A stretch of DNA of 44,711 nucleotides from a virus: the IMG/VR virus record IMGVR_UViG_3300021960_000149, positions 1 through 44,711 of that record; one strand, given 5' to 3'. Positions 24,002 through 31,893 of this stretch are shown piece after piece (positions within the stretch are counted from its first letter, which is position 1; each line of letters begins with the position of its first letter). The position numbers were made by a program, and so were the translations under genes. The notes below the pieces were generated by a model. It searched no databases. It was not told the DNA's origin and worked only from the letters and a program-made list of their open reading frames with translations.

Positions 24002-24478
24002 TTAGTCTCTAAATTTTATAGCTAAAGTAAACCTTGGATTGTCTCTGAAGGAAGATGCAGAGTGCATTAAGGTTGCATCAAACAAAATAGATCTATTTGT
24101 TACGGGTGGAATGGATCGTATTTCATCATTGATAATGAACTTTGTTTCTCCACCAGAATTTAAATCTTTATATGGATTGGGATAGAACAATAAAGTATGT
24201 TCACCTGGAGGACCATCTTTATGAAAGTTTGGAAGTTCTCTTGGTAAAAAGAGATTTATATACATTCTATAGATCTTTTGTTGTGTGTTAAAGACTTCTC
24301 TAGAACGTTCTTCGAAAACTTTATACCAAAGGTTATCCGAATTTAGTGGGGTTATTAACCCAGTTGGAGCAAGATTTGGTGCATCTCTTTCTCCATAAAA
24401 ATATGGTGCATTTAGACAAAACGAATAAAATGATTTGAGATCATCTAAGTCTAAAAAATTATCGTGAATTTTTATCAT
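24002..24478 (-). CDS. 2OG-Fe(II) oxygenase, prolyl-hydroxylase-like
   Basis: This 158-aa protein has His86-x-Asp88 (PNFHKDGPPG), GGETKFI, DATLMHSASSF (His139) and NPRFTLAIKF (Arg149), a complete Fe(II) and 2-oxoglutarate site. The start is ATG 24478 (MIKIHDNFLD). The frame upstream runs through tRNA-Leu and is not coding. The 73 bases between it and cpeT hold no gene I can support. Substrate unknown. Confidence 0.8.
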   Translation of the reverse strand: MIKIHDNFLDLDDLKSFYSFCLNAPYFYGERDAPNLAPTGLITPLNSDNLWYKVFEERSREVFNTQQKIYRMYINLFLPRELPNFHKDGPPGEHTLLFYPNPYKDLNSGGETKFIINDEIRSIPPVTNRSILFDATLMHSASSFRDNPRFTLAIKFRD

Positions 24479-24495
24479 ATTAATTTTCTTTTTAA

Positions 24496-24579
24496 TAGGA
24501 CGAGGGGGACTTGAACCCCCACGGGAATACTCCCAACAGATTTTAAGTCTGGTGCGTCTACCACTTCCGCCACCGTCCC
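24496..24579 (-). tRNA. tRNA-Leu (anticodon UAA)
   Basis: An 84-base class II tRNA begins GGGACGGTGGCGGAAGTGG and has anticodon loop CTTAAAA (UAA, reads UUA), a long variable arm (TGGGAGTATTCCCGT) and a T arm GGGGG-TTCAAGT-CCCCC. The acceptor stem has G-U pairs at both ends. It suits an AT-rich phage in a host with fewer UUA codons. Confidence 0.9.
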
Positions 24580-24588
24580 ACAAAAAAC

Positions 24589-24744
24589 CTATTCAGGTTT
24601 ATAAGTTACAGGATGAAAATTACAATACTCATTGAAAGTAATCTTCATTTCTTTGTTAGACAGACCGCAATGTTGTGCAGCTTTAGGGAGATTCCATTTA
24701 GCTTGAAACAACATTTCCATTGCTTCTCGTGTTTCTGGTCGCAT
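24589..24744 (-). CDS. Small helix-turn-helix-like protein (51 aa)
   Basis: The frame runs from ATG 24744 (MRPETREAMEMLFQAKWNLP) to TAG 24589. KWNLPKAAQHCGLSNKEMKI reads as a helix-turn-helix, a pattern I associate with a small conserved cyanophage protein. It starts one base after the preceding stop and ends nine bases before tRNA-Leu. A regulator is plausible; the target is unknown. Confidence 0.65.
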   Translation of the reverse strand: MRPETREAMEMLFQAKWNLPKAAQHCGLSNKEMKITFNEYCNFHPVTYKPE

Positions 24745-24745
24745 A

Positions 24746-24895
24746 TTAGAATGGTACGATTTGAAGTTCTTGAGCGTTTAGTTCGTTTTTAACGTAAGAT
24801 TCCCACCTCATTGCGTCTTCAATATTGTAGAATACGACTTCATGTTTGGCAAGACCTTTTTTCTTGGGTTTGAAGTATTGAACCTTATACTTCAT
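24746..24895 (-). CDS. Small basic hypothetical protein (49 aa)
   Basis: The frame runs from ATG 24895 (MKYKVQYFKPKKKGLAKHEV) to TAA 24746. Strongly basic at the N-terminus. It overlaps the upstream gene by 11 bases and is one base from the next. Function unknown. Confidence 0.6.
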   Translation of the reverse strand: MKYKVQYFKPKKKGLAKHEVVFYNIEDAMRWESYVKNELNAQELQIVPF

Positions 24896-25061
24896 CTGCG
24901 ACTACCTCACCACGCAGTTCTGCGAGTTTTGCAGTTGCAAGAGACTCAACACAAGTCCAATAGAGTTCACCACTCATCGGGAAGTTTTCACGACAGAAAT
25001 ACTCTGCGGTGTCTTCTTGCAGGCCCTGAAGGGACTTCAGAGTATCACGATCAATTTGCAT
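24885..25061 (-). CDS. Small hypothetical protein (58 aa)
   Basis: The frame runs from ATG 25061 (MQIDRDTLKSLQGLQEDTAE) to TAA 24885. Helical and acidic. It is the first gene behind the strong promoter at 25085-25113, the usual place for early host-directed proteins. No family recognised. Confidence 0.65.
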   Translation of the reverse strand: MQIDRDTLKSLQGLQEDTAEYFCRENFPMSGELYWTCVESLATAKLAELRGEVVADEV

Positions 25062-25084
25062 GGGGTGTCCTTGATTACATGGCT

Positions 25085-25113
25085 ATAATACCAAGACCCA
25101 CTGGACTCGTCAA
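25085..25113 (-). promoter_or_regulatory. Strong sigma70-like early promoter
   Basis: TTGACG (25108-25113), a 17-base spacer, then TATTAT (25085-25090): five of six matches in each box. AGCCATGTAATC follows the -10 directly. It drives the operon from 25061 down to the terminator at 21322. Confidence 0.8.
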
Positions 25114-25131
25114 GGGGTGTATGACAGATTT

Positions 25132-26787
25132 TTAACTGGTCGCAACCCCTGTAGTATTGGACGAGAACCTATTTGCACTTCTATAAGTGGTTGGTTCAAA
25201 GGGCGTTAAGTCAATATTGTTTAGAATCGCAACATCGGCAGTGAGTCTATTGATTTCCACTTCTGCATAAACTTTTCCTTGTAACATAGCAAAAGCTTCG
25301 CTTTCCAATTTATCTCTCAGAGTTCTTAAAACTCTGGCTTTATTCAGAGTATCAGTGATGCGAGGTTGGTTTCTTGCAATAATAGCGTCTCTACTTGATT
25401 CTGCTGCAGTAATTGCAGTATCTAAAGCACTACATCCAGTCAAACCAGGATTTGTTGGGCTTGTTCCACTATAATTGATACTATATCTGGATGGAGTACT
25501 TGTTGTAGTTCCAATTCCCGCAGTGCTTACAGTGATTGATTGTCCTTCTGTTGCATATGTAAATGTACTTGCAATTGCAACTCCAGAAGTGTTGTATGTA
25601 TATGTAATATATCCAGGCCACTGAGTTGTTCCACTATAATAAGTCACATATCCGTTTCCACATGCAGGTTCTGGAGAGAATTCGGGCCCAATAACTTCTT
25701 CCCACTGGAATGGTCCGGAAGAACTACCATTGTTTACTAATATTGCTGTGTGACCAAGACCAACTCTAGTAGTATCCATGATAGCAATAGTCACTGGATC
25801 TAATGGATTGTTGGTATAATCAAAAGTATCAAGAACAGATTGAGTTGTTCTAATTGCTGTGAAAAATGCGTCATTAGCATCAGCGTTTATGGGTTGATCT
25901 AATAATAATGATGGAAACTCCGACTTTATTCCCACAGTGAATACAGTAGTTGCAGCTCCAGTAGCTGGAGAACTTACAACTAAAGCAGGACCACTTGTTG
26001 ATGAAGATATGAAAGATCCTGTAGCATAGTTCCAAACTTCAATTGTATAACTTCCAGTGGAAAATCCAACGATTGTTGTTCCTGGTGTTAAAACTCCGAT
26101 CTTTTCTATGGAATCTCCTGTATTAATTCCAACAGTTGAACCTATTCCAGTGTGGACAATGATAGTTGATCCAAACGCAACAGTTCCACCAAACTCTACA
26201 GAGTTGATGGTAATTAAACTGACTCCGAATCCAACTATATCTGGTAGATTTGCAGAACTGTATAATTGCGGATTATCAATACTATCGGTGATAGTGTCAC
26301 CCAATAGTAGACTATTGGTTCCTCCGATACTAGTTACAGCAAGATTGGTTGCACCATATCCAGCACTACCAGTAAACTCTGCAACAATATTAGAACCATA
26401 GTCTTGGTTTTGTGGTCTTCTATAATACTTTACACCATACTTATTATAATCAATCTGAACGGCAGAATTTTTTCTTGCAGTATATGTGTAAGTACTATAA
26501 CTACTTGTCAATCCAACTTGATATGTGTTTGATGCAGTTAGTACCCAAATCAGATCAGTTTTGCAACCATTAGATATTCTGTTGTCATATGCAGTTTTTA
26601 CCGAACTTATCGCAACATTAATCTCATCTACCAATGGTAGAATTGATCTGTCCATATTTTCAATAATTGCATCGTATTGATCTATACGGACATCATAAAG
26701 TTGAAGTTGATCTCGGATCATCTCAACTTCAGCTCTTCTTTGTTCTAATTGTTCTTCCAGTTCTGCAACAAAATTAGTTGATATCAT
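25132..26787 (-). CDS. Virion structural protein with N-terminal coiled coil (551 aa)
   Basis: Residues 1-70 form a charged coiled coil (FVAELEEQLEQRRAEVEMIR). The middle is a series of Gly/Ser/Thr-rich beta modules (GATNLAVTSIGGTNSLLLGD), and the end returns to a helical, charged stretch (TLNKARVLRTLRDKLESEAF). This helix-beta-helix design is typical of trimeric virion fibres. It is the last gene of the hub operon and overlaps the previous gene by 14 bases. The exact virion part is unknown. Confidence 0.7.
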   Translation of the reverse strand: MISTNFVAELEEQLEQRRAEVEMIRDQLQLYDVRIDQYDAIIENMDRSILPLVDEINVAISSVKTAYDNRISNGCKTDLIWVLTASNTYQVGLTSSYSTYTYTARKNSAVQIDYNKYGVKYYRRPQNQDYGSNIVAEFTGSAGYGATNLAVTSIGGTNSLLLGDTITDSIDNPQLYSSANLPDIVGFGVSLITINSVEFGGTVAFGSTIIVHTGIGSTVGINTGDSIEKIGVLTPGTTIVGFSTGSYTIEVWNYATGSFISSSTSGPALVVSSPATGAATTVFTVGIKSEFPSLLLDQPINADANDAFFTAIRTTQSVLDTFDYTNNPLDPVTIAIMDTTRVGLGHTAILVNNGSSSGPFQWEEVIGPEFSPEPACGNGYVTYYSGTTQWPGYITYTYNTSGVAIASTFTYATEGQSITVSTAGIGTTTSTPSRYSINYSGTSPTNPGLTGCSALDTAITAAESSRDAIIARNQPRITDTLNKARVLRTLRDKLESEAFAMLQGKVYAEVEINRLTADVAILNNIDLTPFEPTTYRSANRFSSNTTGVATS

Positions 26788-27601
26788 CTTTCTCTATTTG
26801 TAATTTTTCAACGTCAATTCTTTCAGCATATACAACATAACTACAATTTATTGGTCCTCCTGCATTATTTACCACATTTATTCTTCTTCCCCACTCTATA
26901 TTTTTTACAAATAATTCTTGATAGAACTCGTGTGGTGTCAGATGTACGGTAATTGTTTCTGGATCAATTAAATTAACCCAATAATCAGGTAATTCTATCA
27001 CATTACTTCCTACAAGTTTACCTCTATGATAAACACCTATCTCTGGACCTTCAATACATGCATGAATTAGTCTTTTCCCTGGTTTGTTGGGGTGTGGAAT
27101 ATCAAACTGTTTAAACGGAGCAGCAACACCTGCAAATTGTCCGTAATTTGCCTTAATATAAGAACATAGAATTGCTTGTGCTTTAATAAGTTTTGCAGTA
27201 CCTACAGACTGCATTACTTTTGCACCAGCAGTCTGTTGGACTCCTGCTTTGGTACTTAGTCCCAAAGATGTTGCAAGGGCTTTCTTTACACTGATTCCAG
27301 TCTTAATAGTAGCTCCACTAGCATTAGTGATCGCAAATCTGTTGATAACACCAGTTAAATTGATGTTCCCGACAAAGTTAGAAATACCAGTAACTTCTAA
27401 AGATGCAGGTACTCCCAATCCAATAGGAGGACCAATCATACAAGCAGCTCTTGCAACACCAGCAGATGCAACAAGTCCAATATAAACAGGTCCGTTTAAT
27501 ACGGCAGTACCTGGGAAAATTCTAGAAGTTGCAGTTAAAAAAGAAGTATCTAATGCACCTACTACTAACTTATCACCAATATGTTGAATTGAAAATGTCA
27601 T
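26774..27601 (-). CDS. Virion structural protein with fibre-tip-like domain
   Basis: This is a 275-aa protein. The C-terminal half has FDIPHPNKPGKRLIHACIEG, PEIGVYHRGKL and IELPDYWVNLIDPETITVHL, a domain I have seen in many marine phage tail proteins, where it follows a fibre shaft. The N-terminal half is hydrophobic and beta-rich. It lies between the spike-like and coiled-coil genes of the hub operon. Probably part of the baseplate fibre or spike assembly. Confidence 0.7.
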   Translation of the reverse strand: MTFSIQHIGDKLVVGALDTSFLTATSRIFPGTAVLNGPVYIGLVASAGVARAACMIGPPIGLGVPASLEVTGISNFVGNINLTGVINRFAITNASGATIKTGISVKKALATSLGLSTKAGVQQTAGAKVMQSVGTAKLIKAQAILCSYIKANYGQFAGVAAPFKQFDIPHPNKPGKRLIHACIEGPEIGVYHRGKLVGSNVIELPDYWVNLIDPETITVHLTPHEFYQELFVKNIEWGRRINVVNNAGGPINCSYVVYAERIDVEKLQIEKDDIN

Positions 27602-27604
27602 CTA

Positions 27605-28162
27605 TCACTCCCCACATTCTAACCATTTTTTAAATTTTTGTAAGACTTTCATAATTTGACCCAAGAAAGATCCCTGTGTAATATCAGTAATTACTCCACC
27701 ACTAGCAGAGATACCAGCAGCAGTTTCTACAAAGTTTCCTCCAATTGCTGCAGTTGCTGTGGCTACTGTGTCAATATTAGTTCCCTTAAAAGTTTGTTTT
27801 GGAGCATTAGTTGCGATCTGTTTTGCAGCATTTATCGTAACTTCTCCTTCTCCATCATAAGCAACAATTCTTATATTTCTACCTCTAAGAATTATATCAC
27901 CATCCAAGGCATCTATTATTATATCTCCATTAATGGTTCGGATTACTTTAGCTGGTTCTCCCTCTTGACAATCCTCGCCACTTAATTCGTAAGAAGTCTT
28001 ATAACAAATATCAAACTTCATTCCGTCCGTAGTGTAGTGATATCCTTGATTATTGTCTGTAAACATCGAATAATCAATTGTCCTCCCAGCACCATCTGGA
28101 ACACCGGATTTAGTAGTAAACCCCGGTTTCTTTTCATAAAATTCTTTTGGTTGTTCTGACAT
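27605..28162 (-). CDS. Spike-like beta-helix protein
   Basis: This is a 185-aa protein. IRTINGDIIIDALDGDIILR and GRNIRIVAYDGEGEVTINA repeat in register like the triple beta-helix of gp5 C-termini and membrane-piercing spikes. An amphipathic C-terminal segment ends in WLECGE. It starts one base after the stop of the gp5-like gene, so the spike may be encoded as a separate subunit here. It is inferred to be the cell-puncturing needle or part of it. Confidence 0.6.
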   Translation of the reverse strand: MSEQPKEFYEKKPGFTTKSGVPDGAGRTIDYSMFTDNNQGYHYTTDGMKFDICYKTSYELSGEDCQEGEPAKVIRTINGDIIIDALDGDIILRGRNIRIVAYDGEGEVTINAAKQIATNAPKQTFKGTNIDTVATATAAIGGNFVETAAGISASGGVITDITQGSFLGQIMKVLQKFKKWLECGE

Positions 28163-28163
28163 T

Positions 28164-30398
28164 TTAGCAATCGTCGCAACAGAGGTTTACATTAATAATT
28201 TGGTCAGTTGTCAATCCAACTCTTGAGTTTGGATTATCTACAATAAATTGTGGAATATATCTTAGAACAGGTCTTAGAACTGCTCCTTGACCAGTATTAG
28301 TATTTATTGTTGGTACAGGAAGCTCTCTGAACTCTGACTGACAAGAACTTGCGGATGTTATTCCAATTATTGATCCATTCGGAGTTAAAATTGGAGAATA
28401 TGCACAAGACCCAATATTAATAATATCTCCACTAGTATAACCAATTCCTGGTGAAGTTATAACAATATTAGTTACTATTCCTACAGGAATTGAAGAAATT
28501 CCAACTCCACCTCCAGTCGTGCCTATTCCAGTTCCTCCACTTGTTGTACCTATTCCCGTAGTACCATCAGTCAATCCGACACCAAGATTGGTCTGACAAT
28601 AACCACTTCCTGGAGAAATGATATAGATCGATTCTATATTTCCGTTTTCATTGATTATTGCACCAGCTTGAGCGCCCGATCCATATCTTGAATTATCTAG
28701 AATAGTTATACTTGGATTTTGTGTAAATCCCCTTCCAGCATTTAAGACTCTTATTGCAAGTATGGATCCCCTTGTTGGTTCAATAACTGCTACAGCGGAG
28801 GCACCAATCCCAGTTCCAGTAATTACTACTTCTGGTGGGACACAACGATAGAACCTCACTCCAGGAGGCATAGGAGTCATATCTTCTTGAGATGTTGGAT
28901 TTACTATCCTTTCCCTACAATCTCTAAATGGAGTGGCTGCAGAACCATACATTGACAATAGACCTGTCCATTCATCTACAGAATCCCCAAGTCCACCTAG
29001 AATATCAATCTTACCAATTGCTTCTGCCCAATCATCGGTCTTGGGGAATTGAATTCCAGCAAATGGATCCCAAGTCTTTACTGGTTTACACTGCAGTCTA
29101 TCGCATTCTAGGAAACTTAAAATTTGACTTAGATAATTTACAGATCCTCTAATATAAGAGGTTATTTGTCCGATTCCTCCAGTTAACCAATCTATTCCAG
29201 ACAGAACAGAAGATAATCCACTATCAACAAGATCACCAAGTTTTTCTATTAAACTTGCAGCAACTTCTGATGCAGCACACTGAGGAATGTTGTTCGACTT
29301 TCCGATAAGTCCATTCAACATTCCCAGAATGAAATCTAATATTGGTCCAAAAAGTTTCTCAAAAATACAGAAGATTATGTTTATTATATTTTTTGCAGCC
29401 TCAGATATTTGTAACCATTGTGGTAATGGAGTTGTTGGTGCAAATGCTCTGAATAAACACCCAATTAATTTAATAATATTATCACGCATACCATTAATGA
29501 TAAATTTCATTATGGATGCGATTAATCTAGCAACTTTTTTTACCTTTTGACGTATATCTACAACTTTGTTTCTGATCGGATCAATGAATCCCAAAGCAGT
29601 TTTTTCCAATCCATTTACAAATCCTATGAATCCTTGTAAAGCTGCTTGGATTTGTGCAATGAAGTTATTCCAACATCCATTGTCTCCTTGAACTGGGCCT
29701 GCGTCATAAAATGCTTTAAGTGCTCCCACAGCAGAAGCGTCATCATAAAACAGTTGATCTTGTACTATTCCAGTGAAGTTGAAATTTGATCCAGAATTAG
29801 ATGATAACGGATTAAAATCAGTACTCAATCCGATTGTACCAGAAGTATCTACACCAAATGTTACTGCTGGTCCTGATGGTACTGTATTTGTTGGTGGTTG
29901 ATTTATTTTACCTTCTTCTGGTTTTTTTCTCCTGGTTGAAGATGGAGAAAAGGCTCCTTGCATACCAGTAAAAGGTTTGAATCTGGAACTTCTTTCACTC
30001 TTTACTAACTCTGGAGTTACTAAATTTTGAACAGAAGTGTTTCTGTAGAAACAGGATACTACTACTGGTTGTTGGGCCTCATCACCATCTAAGAAAAATC
30101 CTAAAACGGATTCTCCACCAACTAGGGTTGGTAATTTACCAAAACCACCCTGTCCTGGAGCACCATCTGAAGCACTAGTTAGAATGTGTGCCCAGGGAAG
30201 ATCCTCATCAGGAAGAATGTTTCCATCAAAAGTATGATAACCAATGATTCGGACTTTACATCTATAAGCCCAACTTCCTTTAGCGTCTACTCTGGATTTC
30301 TCATTACGCCAAACAGATGGATCAGCGACTTGGCCAATCCACCAAACGAATCCATCTTTTCCAAGAAAGTTTGACTTTAGTAAAGATTCTTCAATCAT
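28164..30398 (-). CDS. gp5: Baseplate hub protein, gp5-like OB domain, no lysozyme domain
   Basis: This 744-aa protein opens with DGFVWWIGQVADPSVW, YRCKVRIIGYHTFDG and LPDEDLPWAHIL, the OB-fold domain of the T4 gp5 hub family. T4 gp5 (575 aa) then has a lysozyme; here the middle is instead a hydrophobic, helix-rich segment (about residues 240-420) and the C-terminus holds G-x-G-[YF]-T-x2-P type beta repeats (GRGFTQNPSITI, GIGYTSGDIINI). The ATG overlaps the stop of cp12 (ATGA). It should sit on the hub centre beneath the gp27-like ring. Confidence 0.8.
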   Translation of the reverse strand: MIEESLLKSNFLGKDGFVWWIGQVADPSVWRNEKSRVDAKGSWAYRCKVRIIGYHTFDGNILPDEDLPWAHILTSASDGAPGQGGFGKLPTLVGGESVLGFFLDGDEAQQPVVVSCFYRNTSVQNLVTPELVKSERSSRFKPFTGMQGAFSPSSTRRKKPEEGKINQPPTNTVPSGPAVTFGVDTSGTIGLSTDFNPLSSNSGSNFNFTGIVQDQLFYDDASAVGALKAFYDAGPVQGDNGCWNNFIAQIQAALQGFIGFVNGLEKTALGFIDPIRNKVVDIRQKVKKVARLIASIMKFIINGMRDNIIKLIGCLFRAFAPTTPLPQWLQISEAAKNIINIIFCIFEKLFGPILDFILGMLNGLIGKSNNIPQCAASEVAASLIEKLGDLVDSGLSSVLSGIDWLTGGIGQITSYIRGSVNYLSQILSFLECDRLQCKPVKTWDPFAGIQFPKTDDWAEAIGKIDILGGLGDSVDEWTGLLSMYGSAATPFRDCRERIVNPTSQEDMTPMPPGVRFYRCVPPEVVITGTGIGASAVAVIEPTRGSILAIRVLNAGRGFTQNPSITILDNSRYGSGAQAGAIINENGNIESIYIISPGSGYCQTNLGVGLTDGTTGIGTTSGGTGIGTTGGGVGISSIPVGIVTNIVITSPGIGYTSGDIINIGSCAYSPILTPNGSIIGITSASSCQSEFRELPVPTINTNTGQGAVLRPVLRYIPQFIVDNPNSRVGLTTDQIINVNLCCDDC

Positions 30399-30610
30399 CA
30401 GTCGTCGTATACTCTACATTCTAGGGCGTCTGGATGGGTGTCGCAATATAACTCAAGTGGAGTTGGATCATGTTCATCCTCTGGATGAGCATCATGATAT
30501 TTTTCCAAATCAGTGAGTTCTCCCTCAATATGACGGCGCATTTGTGGAGAAATCGTTGCATCATCAAGGATTTCTTTATCTTTTTGAATGTGTTTTTGAA
30601 TGTTTTCCAT
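30398..30610 (-). CDS. cp12: CP12-like Calvin-cycle inhibitor
   Basis: This 70-aa protein ends with PLELYCDTHPDALECRVYDD. The C-x8-C pair and the ECRxYDD tail are the C-terminal signature of CP12, the small disordered protein that under oxidising conditions locks GAPDH and phosphoribulokinase together and slows the Calvin cycle. The N-terminal cysteine pair is absent and the AWDxVEE region is only loosely kept (GELTDLEKYHDAHP). It lies between the gp27-like and gp5-like genes with four-base coupling to gp5, so it should be made with late baseplate proteins. Known cyanophage CP12 is thought to steer carbon to the pentose phosphate pathway. Confidence 0.85.
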   Translation of the reverse strand: MENIQKHIQKDKEILDDATISPQMRRHIEGELTDLEKYHDAHPEDEHDPTPLELYCDTHPDALECRVYDD

Positions 30611-30618
30611 AGTATCAA

Positions 30619-31890
30619 TTAGTAAAGGCCGTAAGAATCTCTAACTAATTTTAGAGAGGTGACCATTGAATTTGGTTCAAAGTGGTGTCGCAATTCTTTA
30701 ATAAGATATTTTCCACTTTGTTGTTCATCTACTGTGGGACTTTTTGCTACAACTTTTGGAAATTGAGCTTCTATTACCCCACCAGCTTTCAAATTTATGT
30801 TACATGGTACTACCATATTTAGTGACTGAGTGAACAGCAAGTTATATCTTGAAAATGATTTTGCCATGTCAACATTATCTCTTCCAGAATCTCCTGCAAT
30901 ATCATTTGGATCCAAAGTTCCTTTATCACTTGTTCGATAAAGTATCCTTGACGGAGATTCTTCGAATCCGGATGGAATTACAAGTTCATCCTCATTACCA
31001 AGTTTACTCCTAATTTCGTTTTTTAGATAGTATGTGTACAAATCTAACGTATTTGTGTATAAATCATAAAAATACGTTTTGTTTGCATACATTCCAACTC
31101 TCAGAGACTTCATTAAGTCTACATTTTTTTCTAGATTATAATTTATAATACTAAAATTTGCTTGAGAATCATTAGATTCATATGCACTGTTATAGAAGTA
31201 AGTTGCAAGAGTATTACCAGTTCCAGATGTTGTCGCAGATACCATGCGATCTATACTTCTAAAATTAAATCCGTCTTTAGTCTCATAGAACAAATATCCA
31301 GCAACACCTCTTGCTTCGCTTCCTCTAGCTCCAGAGTTCCCCGTTGATGGAATTCCTTTAGGGCATAACCAAGTTAATATGTGGAATGGTTTTTTCTGGT
31401 TTCCAATAAAACTATATGCATTTGATGTTGACTCTATATTTGCACGATCAAACTTAGTGGTCTGTAAGTCATTTTGTAAGATATCTATAACATGTTGATC
31501 TATACTTACCTTCCCATATTTCTTTTGGCATCTTATAGTTTCATTCGTTAAACCTTCTCTCGAAACTAGGTGTAGGGTGAATTGTTCTGACGTACCATCA
31601 GAAGTATATCCACTGACTTTGTAAACATACATCGCATATTCATCTTCCAAGATGAAATCTCCTGCAGCTGTACTTACATCAATGAGTACTTTTTCGCCAC
31701 CTCTGATTGGGAGGGAGTTTAGAATGGGGTTACTTGATGTGACATCAATTGTCATTGTAACACAGGGCGATAAGATGTCTTCAAAGTAGTCCATTCCAAG
31801 AATACTGTTTGTTATATCAAGTCTTTTAGTGCCTTCTTTGGCTAAAATTTCTACTTGATTGTATTGTAAACTGGATACATATTGCGACAT
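30619..31890 (-). CDS. gp27: Baseplate hub protein, gp27-like
   Basis: This is a 423-aa protein. SILGMDYFEDILSPCVTMTI near the start and the swivel-type strands that follow (ITNSILGM, GEKVLIDVST, YAMYVYKVSGYT) resemble T4 gp27 (391 aa), the trimeric ring of the hub that connects gp5 to the tube. A second tube-like domain is suggested by SRYNLLFTQSLNMVVPCNIN and the final strand GKYLIKELRHHFEPNSMVTS. The position next to the gp5-like gene supports it. Confidence 0.75.
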   Translation of the reverse strand: MSQYVSSLQYNQVEILAKEGTKRLDITNSILGMDYFEDILSPCVTMTIDVTSSNPILNSLPIRGGEKVLIDVSTAAGDFILEDEYAMYVYKVSGYTSDGTSEQFTLHLVSREGLTNETIRCQKKYGKVSIDQHVIDILQNDLQTTKFDRANIESTSNAYSFIGNQKKPFHILTWLCPKGIPSTGNSGARGSEARGVAGYLFYETKDGFNFRSIDRMVSATTSGTGNTLATYFYNSAYESNDSQANFSIINYNLEKNVDLMKSLRVGMYANKTYFYDLYTNTLDLYTYYLKNEIRSKLGNEDELVIPSGFEESPSRILYRTSDKGTLDPNDIAGDSGRDNVDMAKSFSRYNLLFTQSLNMVVPCNINLKAGGVIEAQFPKVVAKSPTVDEQQSGKYLIKELRHHFEPNSMVTSLKLVRDSYGLY

Positions 31891-31893
31891 ATC

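Noticed and set aside
24002-24583. Oxygenase frame extended upstream to 24583
   Set aside because: The extension is the tRNA-Leu gene read as protein.
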